Source: Brassicibacter mesophilus (GTDB lineage Bacteria; Bacillota; Clostridia; Tissierellales; Proteiniboraceae). Taken from it: a stretch of 64,000 nt of DNA. Positions 51,731 through 60,714 of the stretch are shown here, piece by piece. Below the pieces are notes generated by a model, which worked only from the letters and a program-made list of their open reading frames with translations, made no database searches and was not told the DNA's origin. Position 1 is the first letter of the stretch. Each line of letters starts with the position of its first letter. Where the stretch lies: positions 47,077 to 111,076 of the forward strand of contig NZ_JBNPXI010000014.1 in NCBI RefSeq assembly GCF_050433385.1. The letters are read 5' to 3'. A program made the translations under genes and the position numbers.

Positions 51731-52987
51731 ATGGATAAACTAATTATAGAAGGTGGAGCTAAGCTTAATGGAAAAATTAATATTAGTGGATTTAAGAACG
51801 CAGCACTTCCAATTTTAGCTGCTACATTATTAGCAAATGATAGATGTGTTATTGAAAATTTACCTAGAATAAAAGATATATATTATCTGAAGGATATCTT
51901 GCAAGAGTTAGGAGCAGAAATAGGAATAGATGAAAACGGTAGCATGTCAATAGATACGAGTACTATTGACAAATGTTCAGCATCATATGATTTAGCAAGA
52001 AAAATAAGAGCATCATATTATCTTTTAGGCGCTGGACTTAGTAGGTTTAAAGAATTTGAATCAGCATATCCTGGAGGCTGTGATATTGGTACCAGACCTA
52101 TTGATCAACATATTAAAGGCTTTGAAGCACTAGGCGCAACTGTGGATATTGAGCATGGAGTTATTAAGTGTAGAGCAGATAAACTTATCGGAACGAGAAT
52201 TTATTTGGACGTTGTTAGTGTTGGAGCTACAATAAATATAATGTTAGCGGCAACTATGGCTGAAGGAACTACTATAATTGAGAATGCGGCTAAAGAACCT
52301 CATATTGTTGATGTTGCCAATTTTTTAAACGTTATGGGGGCTGACGTTAGAGGTGCTGGAACAGATATTATAAAAATAAATGGAGTAGAAAAACTACATG
52401 GATGTACATATAGTGTTATTCCTGATCAAATAGAAGCGGGGACGTACATGATTGCAGCAGCAGCTACAGGTGGTGACGTTCTAATCAATAATGTAATACC
52501 TAAACACTTAGAATCGATTGTAGCAAAGCTAAGAGAAATTTCTGTGGATGTGGAAGAGTATGATGATTCTATTAGAATTGTATCTGATGGGAAGTTAAAG
52601 GGAGTGAGTATTAAAACATTACCATACCCAGGATTTCCTACAGATTTGCAACAGCCAATGACAGTACTTCTCTCTAAAGCTGAAGGAACAAGCATTGTTA
52701 CTGAAAGTTTATTTGAAGGAAGATTTAAATATGTAGATGAATTGAAAAGAATGGGTGCAAATATAAAAGTAGATGGTAGAACTGCTGTAATAGAGGGCAT
52801 TACTAAACTAAGTGCTGCTAGAGTAGTTGCTACAGATTTAAGAGCCGGAGCAGCACTTGTTGTTGCTGGATTAATTTCAGATGGTATAACTGAAGTTGAT
52901 GATGCTTATCATATTGAAAGAGGATATGAAAATCTCGAATCAAAATTAATAAGCCTTGGAGCTAAAATAAAAAGAGTAAAAGAATAG
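51731..52987 (+). CDS. murA: UDP-N-acetylglucosamine 1-carboxyvinyltransferase (MurA)
   Basis: 418 residues, usual length. Substrate residues Lys22-Asn23 ([15 protein letters not shown]), catalytic Cys117 in [10 protein letters not shown] and [18 protein letters not shown]. First committed step of peptidoglycan synthesis, transferring enolpyruvate from PEP to UDP-GlcNAc; the Cys form is fosfomycin-sensitive. GACCTAGGTC, a perfect palindrome, lies at 51712-51721 just before the start. It has its own terminator. Confidence 0.97.
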   Translation: MDKLIIEGGAKLNGKINISGFKNAALPILAATLLANDRCVIENLPRIKDIYYLKDILQELGAEIGIDENGSMSIDTSTIDKCSASYDLARKIRASYYLLGAGLSRFKEFESAYPGGCDIGTRPIDQHIKGFEALGATVDIEHGVIKCRADKLIGTRIYLDVVSVGATINIMLAATMAEGTTIIENAAKEPHIVDVANFLNVMGADVRGAGTDIIKINGVEKLHGCTYSVIPDQIEAGTYMIAAAATGGDVLINNVIPKHLESIVAKLREISVDVEEYDDSIRIVSDGKLKGVSIKTLPYPGFPTDLQQPMTVLLSKAEGTSIVTESLFEGRFKYVDELKRMGANIKVDGRTAVIEGITKLSAARVVATDLRAGAALVVAGLISDGITEVDDAYHIERGYENLESKLISLGAKIKRVKE

Positions 52988-53008
52988 CCGAGAAAACTCG
53001 GCTTTTTT
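52987..53008 (+). terminator. Terminator of murA
   Basis: GCCGAG (52987-52992), AAAA loop, CTCGGC (52997-53002), then six T. Confidence 0.95.
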
Positions 53009-53125
53009 CGTTTCTAGTTTTGACCTGAGTAGTAGAAACTCTATCTCAAGTGAGTAATATTTTATGGTATAATTAAAATCATGTACTACTTATTATAATA
53101 TTAAGAAACAATTGGAGGAAAAATA

Positions 53126-53923
53126 ATGTCATTAAGATTTTGCTCTTTAGCAAGTGGCAGTAGTGGTAACTGCCAATACATTGAAACTGATAAAGTAAGA
53201 ATATTAATTGATGCAGGACTAAGTGGTAAAAGAGTACAAAACTCACTAGTCTCAATTGGCGTGGACCCGAGCAGTATTGATTGTATGCTAGTAACTCATG
53301 AACATAAAGACCACATTAAGGGAATTGGGATATTATCAAGGCGATTTGACTTACCAATATACGCAAATGAGAATACTTGGATAAATATGCAGAGCGAAAT
53401 TGGTGAAGTCAAAGGGGAACATGTAAAAACATTTAATACTGAAAAAATTTTTGAAATAGGAGATATAGCGGTTCAGCCATTCAAGATATCACATGATGCC
53501 AGCGAACCAGTCGGGTACTGCTTTTTTTATAAAGGAGCTAAAATAAGTATAGTTACTGATACTGGATGTGTTGACGAGGAGCTAAAGGGTAAAATCAAAA
53601 ACTCTCAACTGTTGATGATAGAGTCGAATCATGATACAGAAATGCTGAAGATGGGGAAGTATCCGTGGTTTTTAAAAAAAAGGATACTGGGAGAATACGG
53701 ACATTTGTCAAATGATGATGCAGGAAGGTTGCTTACAGAAGTATTGTCTGGGAACAATGAGAATATATTACTTGCACACTTAAGCAAAGAAAATAACTTT
53801 CCTGAGCTGGCATACCAAACAGTTGCAAATATTCTAACTGAAAAGGGAATAAATATATCTAAAGATGTAAGTTTAGATCTTACTTATAGAGATAAACCGA
53901 CTAAGGTATATAAACTTTACTAG
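53126..53923 (+). CDS. walJ: MBL-fold hydrolase WalJ (YycJ)
   Basis: 265 residues. Metallo-beta-lactamase motifs: FCSLASGSSGNCQYI at the start, THEHKDH (57-63), HDASEPVGY and VTDTG; C-terminal GEYGHLSNDDAGRLL and LLAHLSKENNFPE. The family is a 5' to 3' exonuclease-like member linked to cell division and DNA repair. Cotranscribed with htrA 17 bases downstream. Confidence 0.95.
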   Translation: MSLRFCSLASGSSGNCQYIETDKVRILIDAGLSGKRVQNSLVSIGVDPSSIDCMLVTHEHKDHIKGIGILSRRFDLPIYANENTWINMQSEIGEVKGEHVKTFNTEKIFEIGDIAVQPFKISHDASEPVGYCFFYKGAKISIVTDTGCVDEELKGKIKNSQLLMIESNHDTEMLKMGKYPWFLKKRILGEYGHLSNDDAGRLLTEVLSGNNENILLAHLSKENNFPELAYQTVANILTEKGINISKDVSLDLTYRDKPTKVYKLY

Positions 53924-53940
53924 GTTTAGGAGGGAGAACT

Positions 53941-55200
53941 ATGGACGATCAAAACAATAATGAAGAGATTAATAAAAGTGAGCAAGATGGTCAAATTAAC
54001 TTTCAACTTGTTAATGAGAATAGAGAAGACTCATTTTCGCCCTATTTTGTCAATAGACCTGATTATGAAAGGAAAAAAAAGAGAAATAAAAAGAGAAGCT
54101 TGTTTTCATATTTTATAGTTGCACTAGTTGCAGCATTAATTGGTGGAACAGTTTCAGCATATATAGCCCCAGTTTATTTGTATGGAAAGATAATACCCTT
54201 ACCTGAAATATATAAGTCACCTAACGTTGGAGAGAAGATTAATATAACAACTAGTGAAGACATAAACACTGTAAGTGCAGTAGCAAAAAAATCCATGAAA
54301 TCAGTGGTAGGTATAACAACTGTTGAGACTGTTAGAGACTTTATATGGGAAAGACAGGTGCAAGGTGTTGGTTCAGGTGTAATAGTAGATGCTAGAGGAT
54401 ATATACTCACAAACTCTCATGTTGTTGGAGACAATAAAGCTGATAGAATAACAGTTCTATTTGAAAATGGAGATAAAAAAGTGGGAAGAGTGTTATGGCA
54501 TGATCCAAACTTAGATTTAGCCATAGTTAAAGTTGATACGACAAATCTACCAGTAGCCGACTTTGGTGACTCTGACGTTCTTCAAATTGGTGAACTTGCA
54601 GTGGCTATAGGAAATCCACTTGGACTTGAATTTCAGAGGACTGTTACTTCTGGAATCATAAGTGGATTAAATAGAACAATACCTATAGATCAATATAATA
54701 AAATGGAAGACTTAATACAGACAGATGCATCTATAAACCCAGGTAATAGCGGAGGGCCACTGTTGAATGCAAAGGGAGAGGTCATAGGGATTAATACAGC
54801 AAAAATTTCTACAGGAGAAGGACTAGGGTTTGCTATACCTATAAATGTTGCCAAACCAATAGTAGAGCAATTGATTAAAGATGGGAAATTTGTGCCTGTA
54901 TATATTGGGATACAAGGAACGGACGTAAGCAGATATGAACAAGCGCTAGGAATAGACTTAAAAGCTGATTATGGAGTGTATATAGCAGAGATTATTCCGA
55001 ACTCTCCTGCGTCTAGCAGTGGACTTCAGCCAGGAGATGTATTGATTAGCATTGATGGTAAAAAAGTAGAGTCATATAAAAGTTTAAAAAAGGTATTATA
55101 CCACTATAAACCAGAAGACAAAGTAAAAGCAGTAATAATGAGAAATGGCGAGAATATAGAAATAGATATTGTATTAAAAGAAAGCTCACTTACTCAATAA
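53941..55200 (+). CDS. htrA: HtrA-type serine protease with PDZ domain
   Basis: 419 residues. Charged cytoplasmic N-terminus, transmembrane anchor (about 55-78), trypsin-like domain with catalytic triad His160 (TNSHVV), Asp192 (DLAIVKV) and Ser270 (NPGNSGGPLL), and one PDZ domain (about 320-412). Extracytoplasmic quality-control protease. Position after walJ is conserved in Gram-positives. Confidence 0.96.
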   Translation: MDDQNNNEEINKSEQDGQINFQLVNENREDSFSPYFVNRPDYERKKKRNKKRSLFSYFIVALVAALIGGTVSAYIAPVYLYGKIIPLPEIYKSPNVGEKINITTSEDINTVSAVAKKSMKSVVGITTVETVRDFIWERQVQGVGSGVIVDARGYILTNSHVVGDNKADRITVLFENGDKKVGRVLWHDPNLDLAIVKVDTTNLPVADFGDSDVLQIGELAVAIGNPLGLEFQRTVTSGIISGLNRTIPIDQYNKMEDLIQTDASINPGNSGGPLLNAKGEVIGINTAKISTGEGLGFAIPINVAKPIVEQLIKDGKFVPVYIGIQGTDVSRYEQALGIDLKADYGVYIAEIIPNSPASSSGLQPGDVLISIDGKKVESYKSLKKVLYHYKPEDKVKAVIMRNGENIEIDIVLKESSLTQ

Positions 55201-55208
55201 TATCAAAA

Positions 55209-55246
55209 GGCTTGACAATGAAATGTACTTGTCAAGTCTTTGTTTT
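55209..55246 (+). terminator. Terminator after htrA
   Basis: GGCTTGACAA (55209-55218) pairs with TTGTCAAGTC (55229-55238), with one wobble, followed by TTTGTTTT. Confidence 0.85.
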
Positions 55247-55369
55247 ATACATAATAAAATAAAGGTTTTTGAAAATACTATATGTATATATATGAAAACA
55301 TGATATTATTTTTATATAGGTCTATAGAATTCTAATTATGCAAAAATCCAAAAGAGCTGGAGTGATAAT

Positions 55370-55537
55370 ATGTACGTAGTATGTAATGAACATTTAGATG
55401 TTGCTATAGAAGAGTTTGTGGATACATATGAGCAGTCACCAGATATATATGAACTTGACAAGGTAAGCTTTACCGACTGGACAAGTCCGCATACATGCGA
55501 GTTTTGTGATAGGTTACCAAAATATTTAGTTGTATAA
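55370..55537 (+). CDS. CxxH/CxxC family protein
   Basis: 55 residues from ATG 55370. CNEH (5-8) and CEFC (43-46) give the CxxH/CxxC pattern, presumably one zinc site. This family sits directly upstream of rlmH in many Firmicutes. Function unknown. Confidence 0.9.
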   Translation: MYVVCNEHLDVAIEEFVDTYEQSPDIYELDKVSFTDWTSPHTCEFCDRLPKYLVV

Positions 55538-55643
55538 AGATAGAGTTTTGTAACTAAATATCAAATTAAGATGGTAAATTGACTCATTTTGTATGACTTA
55601 ATAGCTAGACAAGCTATGAATATTCTTACTCAGGAGGAAGCTA

Positions 55644-56123
55644 ATGAATATAACAGTAATCTCAGTAGGTAGAATTAAAGAAAAGTTTATGCTTGACGGA
55701 ATAAAGGAGTACTCAAAAAGGCTATCTAAATACTGCAAGCTAAAGTTTATAGAAGTAGATGATGAAAAAGCACCTGAAAATTTAAGTGAGACTGAAATGA
55801 AAATGATTAAGACAAAAGAAGGAGAAAAAATCCTAAATAAAATAAATTCTAATACATATATAATCTCACTTGCTATAGATGGAAGTTCTCTATCATCTGA
55901 AGATGTATCCTATAAGCTTGATGAATTAGCTTTAAATGGGCAAAGCGACATAACCTTCATAATAGGGGGCTCATTGGGACTATCAGATGAGATTCTCAAA
56001 AAAAGCCACTTCAAACTATCTTTTTCAAAAATGACATTCCCACATCAATTAATGAAGTTAATATTACTAGAACAGATATATAGAGCATTTAGGATAAGCA
56101 GGGGTGAACCGTACCATAAATAA
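55644..56123 (+). CDS. rlmH: 23S rRNA pseudouridine1915 N3-methyltransferase RlmH
   Basis: 159 residues, full length. SPOUT fold with SAM-binding [16 protein letters not shown] and the C-terminal [31 protein letters not shown]. Methylates pseudouridine 1915 of 23S rRNA. Its last codons and the bases after the stop form the 31-bp direct repeat found four more times downstream; in staphylococci this same point is the SCC/SCCmec attachment site (orfX). Confidence 0.98.
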   Translation: MNITVISVGRIKEKFMLDGIKEYSKRLSKYCKLKFIEVDDEKAPENLSETEMKMIKTKEGEKILNKINSNTYIISLAIDGSSLSSEDVSYKLDELALNGQSDITFIIGGSLGLSDEILKKSHFKLSFSKMTFPHQLMKLILLEQIYRAFRISRGEPYHK

Positions 56124-56133
56124 CTGCGGTTTT
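56103..56133 (+). repeat. att-like repeat 1 (rlmH 3' end, attB position)
   Basis: Starts GGTGAACCGTACCATAAATA and ends CTGCGGTTTT, encoding the last residues G-E-P-Y-H-K and stop of RlmH. Closely resembles the staphylococcal SCC site that begins at the equivalent Glu codon. Reference copy for the others. Confidence 0.9.
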
Positions 56134-56394
56134 CTTTCTGTATAAGTATTTACAATGTTTAAAGTGATTTTAATAATTAGGTTTTATTATAGTTTTCATA
56201 ATAATGAAGTTCTGAAAAAGAACAGTTATAAATGTAATTAATAGACATGTTTATAAAGTTAAGGAATAGAGATTATAGATATAATTTCTTTACTAAACTA
56301 TAATTCTACTTTTAGTTTACTTTTATATACTTATTGTTTCTTGTGTTGAGATAGATTTTAGATTATGATTTTTCTCAAAGGGGGTACATATTAA
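56124..56394. other. AT-rich region after rlmH
   Basis: 271 bases without an ORF. It begins with the repeat tail CTGCGGTTTT. Contains poly-AT promoter-like DNA before the AAAGGGGG ribosome binding site of the XRE gene. Nothing else evident. Confidence 0.5.
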
Positions 56395-56814
56395 ATGAAG
56401 AAAGAAAATATCGGGTCAATAATTTCAAACTTAAGAAAAGAAAAAAACATGACACAAATTGAGTTAGGAAAAAAACTAAATGTAACAGATAAAGCAGTTT
56501 CAAAATGGGAACGTGGCATATCTTGTCCTGATATAAATACAATTCCCCAACTTGCAGAAATACTGGGTATCAGTCCTAATGAACTAATGGGATATACTGA
56601 GAAGAGCAATTGTGATAAACAGATAGTGAAAAAGGAAAATATTAAAAATATAATATCACTCATATTAAAATCTGTAGGTATGTCTATGGGTATAGCATCA
56701 CTTACACTTCTGATTATTAAAGAGAATATAGCAAATGAAACAATTTTGACTATGTTATCTATAGGAGTAACTTGTTTTGGTATTGTTTCTTTAAGTGAAG
56801 GCAAGGAGAAATAG
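56395..56814 (+). CDS. XRE-family regulator with C-terminal membrane helices
   Basis: 139 residues. HTH (residues 7-62: IGSIISNLRKEKNMTQIELG, VTDKAVSKWERGISCPDI) then a charged linker (about 66-85) and two hydrophobic helices (IISLILKSVGMSMGIASLTLLI and ILTMLSIGVTCFGIVSL). Membrane-tethered XRE proteins often sense envelope state. It is the only gene of the first cassette segment. Confidence 0.88.
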   Translation: MKKENIGSIISNLRKEKNMTQIELGKKLNVTDKAVSKWERGISCPDINTIPQLAEILGISPNELMGYTEKSNCDKQIVKKENIKNIISLILKSVGMSMGIASLTLLIIKENIANETILTMLSIGVTCFGIVSLSEGKEK

Positions 56815-56966
56815 TAAGATATATATTTTATTATAATAAAAATAAAAGGAACTTAGCAGATATCTGGATTTGATTAATATATATTGACGGAAAGGTTCTG
56901 ATGATACATTGAAGACATTCTAATTAAATAATCTTTACTAAATAAAAACCACAGTTACAGCGATAC

Positions 56967-56997
56967 GGTGAACCGTACCATAAATAACTGCGGTTTT
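56967..56997 (+). repeat. att-like repeat 2
   Basis: Identical to repeat 1 at all 31 positions. Preceded by AAAAACCACAGTTA (56945-56958), complementary to the TAACTGCGGTTTTT end with one mismatch, and by an inner stem TACGG-TGAA-CCGTA (56964-56977). Confidence 0.92.
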
Positions 56998-57306
56998 TTG
57001 ATGGAAGTATTGAAAATGCTGGGATGTATAAGATTTTATATATTTGTTTTCATAATTATTAACTGATATGAAGCAAGGAAAATAAGACTATATGCTGAGG
57101 TGAGTTTATTTGAGTTATGATCTGTAGACCATATCATAACTCAAATATAAATATAACAAAGCAATAGAGGTAGTGATATTCATATCCAATTAGTAGCAAA
57201 GCAACGCCCGTGTTTTATGTGGCATTTAATGGAAAAAGCAATGAATAGATTGTCTGAGTCCTTTCCAAGAAAAATTTTCTTAAGAAGAATAGAAAGGAAG
57301 TGAAAT
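56998..57306. other. Leader of cassette segment 2 with long palindrome
   Basis: About 310 bases without a called gene. ATTTGAGTTATGAT (57108-57121) pairs perfectly with ATCATAACTCAAAT (57133-57146). It lies 111 bases after repeat 2 and has a counterpart at the same distance after repeat 4. An open frame of unknown meaning, ending at 57303, contains MWHLMEKAMNRL (from 57217). Confidence 0.6.
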
Positions 57307-58269
57307 ATGACAAAAATTGATAATATGATGGCGATTCTATGGATGCTTAAGTCTGGTAGAAAAATTACTGCAAAGCAAATAGCTGAAAAGCTAGAGATTA
57401 ATATAAGGACTGTATACCGTTATATTGATAAACTTTCAGCTAGCGGTGTACCTATTATATCTGATACAGGTCATAATGGAGGGTACACCTTATTGAATAA
57501 TTTTATTGAAACTCCTCTCTTCTTTGATGTTACGGAGCAAACCGCACTGCTTCAGGCCGCTGTTTTTGCAAAAGAAGCGGGATACTTTTTTAGTGAGGAA
57601 CTAAACAGAGCAACATTGAAACTAAAAATGTATTCAAATCAAGAGCAGGAAAGAGTATTGAAGCAACATTTAGAAGGACTTGAAGTAATAAGTTCAATTG
57701 GAAAGTCAGCTCTAGAGGCAGTGTTGAGGAAACTGGAGAAGAATGTAGTCAATGAAGTATCTATAGAAATTGAGTATCATACAAGTCAAGAAGCTCAATC
57801 AAAGTGTAGGATTGTTGACCCATATGGAATAGTTTACTGGAATAATAAATGGTATATTATTGCATTTTGTCATACTAGAAATGAAATCCGTAGTTTTAGA
57901 GTAGACCGAATTATAAATATTAAGGAAACAGAAATCAAGTTTAATCGTCCAAAAGGTTTTTCAGCAGCTAAAAATTTTATGGAAAAACTAATACCATCAG
58001 TAGAAGATGAAAAAGAGCTTATGCATTTAGTGGTCGGTGGTAAGACAAGTGCGTTGGATAACTTATGTCAGCATTGGTTTTTGGGACATCAGTTTGAAGA
58101 ACGAACTTCAGATAAAGCTATATTTCTACTTCAAGAGGAAATAATTCATAAGTACGTACCGTATTTGCTTTTACCTTATGGGAAATCTATTCAAGTAATT
58201 GAACCATTAAGTTTAAAGCAAAGAATTGTTGAAGTTCTAGCAGAATTAATAAAATATTATCAAGTTTAA
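57307..58269 (+). CDS. YafY-type HTH/WYL-domain transcriptional regulator
   Basis: 320 residues. N-terminal DeoR-like HTH (IDNMMAILWMLKSGRKITAK, LEINIRTVYRYIDKLSASGV) and GHNGGYTLL wing, then a WYL domain (about 150-230, with VDPYGIVYWNNKWYIIAFCH and EIRSFRVDRI) and a C-terminal extension. WYL domains sense nucleic acid or nucleotide ligands. Probably controls the PfpI gene next to it within the same segment. Confidence 0.93.
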   Translation: MTKIDNMMAILWMLKSGRKITAKQIAEKLEINIRTVYRYIDKLSASGVPIISDTGHNGGYTLLNNFIETPLFFDVTEQTALLQAAVFAKEAGYFFSEELNRATLKLKMYSNQEQERVLKQHLEGLEVISSIGKSALEAVLRKLEKNVVNEVSIEIEYHTSQEAQSKCRIVDPYGIVYWNNKWYIIAFCHTRNEIRSFRVDRIINIKETEIKFNRPKGFSAAKNFMEKLIPSVEDEKELMHLVVGGKTSALDNLCQHWFLGHQFEERTSDKAIFLLQEEIIHKYVPYLLLPYGKSIQVIEPLSLKQRIVEVLAELIKYYQV

Positions 58270-58270
58270 T

Positions 58271-58305
58271 AACTTCACTGACCGAAGCTGTCAGTGAAGT
58301 TGTTT
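58271..58305 (+). terminator. Terminator after the WYL regulator
   Basis: AACTTCACTGAC (58271-58282) pairs perfectly with GTCAGTGAAGTT (58290-58301), followed by GTTTT. Confidence 0.93.
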
Positions 58306-58373
58306 TATAATTAGGATTATAAATAGGAATGCTGGTTTAAATAAATTGTATCAATTAGTTATAGAAGGAGCGT

Positions 58374-59009
58374 ATGTATATGAACAGAAAAAAAGTATAT
58401 CTTTATGTATTTAACACAATGTCAGATTGGGAAATAGGTTATTTGACGGCTGAACTAAACTCAGGGAGATATTTTAAGAAAGGATTGCAGCCTTTAACAG
58501 TGATTACAGTTGGAAGTGATAGAGATCCTATTACTACAATGGGAGGATTAAAAGTAATACCGGAAATTTCTCTTGATGAGTGTAATCTTGAAACCACAGA
58601 TGTTTTGATTCTACCAGGTGGATTTACATGGACAGAATCAATTCACAATACTGTATTGGAAAAAACTGAAAAAGCTTTGTTGCAAGGAACTGTAGTTGCA
58701 GCAATTTGTGGTGCGACATTAGGCCTTGCAAAGAAGGGGTTACTAGATTCTCGAAATCACACAAGCAATGACTTGGGATTTCTTAAAATGGTAGTTCCAA
58801 ATTATACAGGTGAAAAATATTATAAATTTGAACCATCAGTAATAGATGAAAATTTAATTACTGCATCTGGAATAGCACCACTGGAATTTACGATACAGGT
58901 ATTGAAAGTACTAGATGTTCTAAAGCCAGAAACATTACAGGCTTGGTATAATGTGTATAAAACACATGAACCCAAATATTTCTTTGAACTAATGGATTCT
59001 ATAAAGTGA
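58374..59009 (+). CDS. DJ-1/PfpI (type 1 glutamine amidotransferase-like) family protein
   Basis: 211 residues from ATG 58374 (AAGGAG upstream). Glu20 and the nucleophile elbow Cys112 (VAAICGATLGLA) are present, with LILPGGFTW before it. Members act as proteases, glyoxalases or chaperones; this subgroup often pairs with an HTH/WYL regulator, as here. Cassette segment 2 cargo. Confidence 0.9.
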   Translation: MYMNRKKVYLYVFNTMSDWEIGYLTAELNSGRYFKKGLQPLTVITVGSDRDPITTMGGLKVIPEISLDECNLETTDVLILPGGFTWTESIHNTVLEKTEKALLQGTVVAAICGATLGLAKKGLLDSRNHTSNDLGFLKMVVPNYTGEKYYKFEPSVIDENLITASGIAPLEFTIQVLKVLDVLKPETLQAWYNVYKTHEPKYFFELMDSIK

Positions 59010-59172
59010 CCAACTAAACCTTGGCATATAGAAATACATCTATGAATCTTGAAAATTCAATACTCTTTGATGATAAAAAAGCATTAAACCTAGTATTTTT
59101 GGTATGAGAGTCGAAAGGCACTGTTCCCTTTGACTCTTTTCTTATACAGAAAAACCGCCGATATAACGATAT
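59010..59172. other. Terminator and left arm before repeat 3
   Basis: GAGTC-G-AAAGG (59108-59118) pairs with CCTTT-GACTC (59127-59136 region) and is followed by TTTTC, a rho-independent terminator of segment 2. GAAAAACCGC at 59149-59158 is the arm complementary to the GCGGTTT end of repeat 3. Confidence 0.65.
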
Positions 59173-59203
59173 GAAGAACCGTACCATAAGTAAATGCGGT
59201 TTC
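59173..59203 (+). repeat. att-like repeat 3
   Basis: 26 of 31 positions match repeat 1. In the rlmH frame it still reads E-E-P-Y-H-K-stop, with Lys AAG instead of AAA. Left arm AAAAACCGC precedes it. Confidence 0.82.
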
Positions 59204-59491
59204 TACTAAAATTGGATAATTGAAAATAAGAGATAATACGTAGAATATAAAGTTCCTTTGCCATAAGTTGTAATGTGGTTGAGAAATTTTTCTATTTAAA
59301 TGATTTACCAAATGATTTATGTGAGATATAATTATATATAATAATTACTAATCAATTCATAGAAAATGTAAATTAATAGTGGTAAGACTAACTGTTAAAT
59401 AGTAATTTGTCGCGAAGATAATGAGCATTTGTTCTTGTAGGCGCATTGAAACATAACTACAGAAAATTTATATTATACGAGGAGAAAGAGA
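59204..59491. other. Leader of cassette segment 3
   Basis: 288 bases without an ORF. It begins CTACTAAAATTGG and shares only a loose TTGAAAAT motif with the other segment starts. No palindrome like those in segments 2 and 4. CGAGGAGAAAGAG at 59478-59490 is the next ribosome binding site. Confidence 0.5.
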
Positions 59492-60118
59492 ATGAGGGAG
59501 TTTAATATCGGCTCAATCGTGCCATTTGGCGGTTATCATTGGCGCATTCTTGATATACAAGGCAATGCGGCCTTGATTATAACTGAATATATGATCGAAC
59601 AACACCCCTATAATAATTGCGCTGGTGATGTGACATGGGCTGACTGCTCGTTAAGAAAATATCTTAACGGTGAGTTTTATAACAAATTCACCGCGGCCGA
59701 ACAGTCAAGAATCATTCCGGTATTGAACAAAAACCACGACAATCAGTGGTACGGTTCAAAAGGCGGAGAAGATACTCGGGATTACATATTTCTTCTAAGC
59801 ATTGAAGAAGTAGTGTGCAAATATTTCGGTGACAGCAGTAAAAACCTTGAAAACCGCAGCGCTAAACAACGATACTGGTTTCAAAGGAAAGACAAAAACA
59901 ACAACAAGCGAAGATCGACATTCGATGGGTATGTATGGTGGTGGTGGCTTCGGTCGCCCGGGCGTGACAATAGAAGAGCCGTATATATCCACGGCGACGG
60001 CAATATAGGCATTCAGGGAAACGGCACCTTCCGCTACAGCAGCAACACGATTCACCCTTCAACAGGCGACAACGGCGGCGGAGTTCGTCCCGCTCTGTGG
60101 CTGAGCTTGGAATTATAA
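59492..60118 (+). CDS. DUF6273-like protein of foreign base composition
   Basis: 208 residues. N-terminal GSIVPFGGYHWRILDIQGN, central DCSLRKYLNGEFYNKFTAAE, and C-terminal WWWWLRSPGRDN and GGVRPALWLSLEL, the marks of DUF6273 (FGE/C-type-lectin-like fold) proteins. Its GC content and codons (GGC, CGC, AAC) are clearly higher than its neighbours', a sign of transfer. The segment between LRSPG and GGVRPALWL is Asn/Gly/Ser rich and looks like a variable loop. Function unknown. Confidence 0.85.
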   Translation: MREFNIGSIVPFGGYHWRILDIQGNAALIITEYMIEQHPYNNCAGDVTWADCSLRKYLNGEFYNKFTAAEQSRIIPVLNKNHDNQWYGSKGGEDTRDYIFLLSIEEVVCKYFGDSSKNLENRSAKQRYWFQRKDKNNNKRRSTFDGYVWWWWLRSPGRDNRRAVYIHGDGNIGIQGNGTFRYSSNTIHPSTGDNGGGVRPALWLSLEL

Positions 60119-60227
60119 ATCTTGGGGCACTTTTCAAGTGGTTCGATTATAATTACAACATAAATGACATCAATGTAAAAGAGAAAATTAAATATGTAGA
60201 AAGAAAGATGAACAACGTAAAAAAATA

Positions 60228-60494
60228 TTGGATGATCTAATAAGAAATACAGTTCATAAAGTATTTATAGTTTCGTGGACTGATTCATATGATTATAGTT
60301 GGTTAGATGAATTTGGAATGAATAGAACAGTTGTATTTGATGCAGAGGAAGAAGACCCAGCTTATCATGGTAGAGTACTGTTTTTAGAGTTAGCTAAAGA
60401 TGAGGAAGAGGATGATATGCTATATCTATTATTAGATAATGAAAAGCAATTTAGTATAGGTATAAGTTATATAGTAGATATAGAAGAACTGTAA
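60228..60494 (+). CDS. Small acidic protein of unknown function (possibly 5'-truncated)
   Basis: 88 residues if started at TTG 60228. The frame is open from 60192 but has no ATG/GTG and no good ribosome binding site, so the gene may have lost its 5' end or use a weak start. Residues HKVFIVSWTDSYDYSWLDEF, an acidic patch (FDAEEEDPAYHG, DEEEDDMLYLL) and a terminal SYIVDIEEL. Acidic small proteins like this include immunity proteins, but no family is recognised. Confidence 0.5.
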   Translation: MDDLIRNTVHKVFIVSWTDSYDYSWLDEFGMNRTVVFDAEEEDPAYHGRVLFLELAKDEEEDDMLYLLLDNEKQFSIGISYIVDIEEL

Positions 60495-60526
60495 TTATAA
60501 GTAAAAACCTCACTTGGAAGTGATAC

Positions 60527-60557
60527 GGAGAACCGTACCACAAATAACGGCGGTTTT
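60527..60557 (+). repeat. att-like repeat 4
   Basis: 28 of 31 positions match repeat 1. Still reads G-E-P-Y-H-K-stop, with Gly GGA and His CAC. Left arm AAAAACC (60503-60509) and inner stem TACGG-AGAA-CCGTA (60524-60537). Confidence 0.9.
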
Positions 60558-60664
60558 CTATTGAAATCATTGTAAATACAAGGTTGTAGGAAATTCCATA
60601 TAACTATATTTTGTGTATAAGTTTTTATAGAACGAAGAAAATGAGGATATATCTTAGGTCTAGC

Positions 60665-60714
60665 TAATTTGGGTTATGGAAAGGTTCTAAAAAGACGCAC
60701 CATAACCCAAATTA
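60665..60714. repeat. 15-bp stem palindrome after repeat 4
   Basis: TAATTTGGGTTATGG (60665-60679) is fully complementary to CCATAACCCAAATTA (60700-60714). It starts 108 bases after repeat 4; the related palindrome at 57108 starts 111 bases after repeat 2. The core TTGRGTTATG is shared. Confidence 0.9.

Noticed and set aside
57217..57303. 28-codon ORF (MWHLMEKAMNRL...) before the WYL regulator
   Set aside because: No ribosome binding site and no family; mentioned only as a possible relic in the segment 2 leader.
59940..60100. Complete diversity-generating retroelement
   Set aside because: No reverse transcriptase, accessory gene or template repeat in the window; kept only as a low-weight idea for the DUF6273-like gene.
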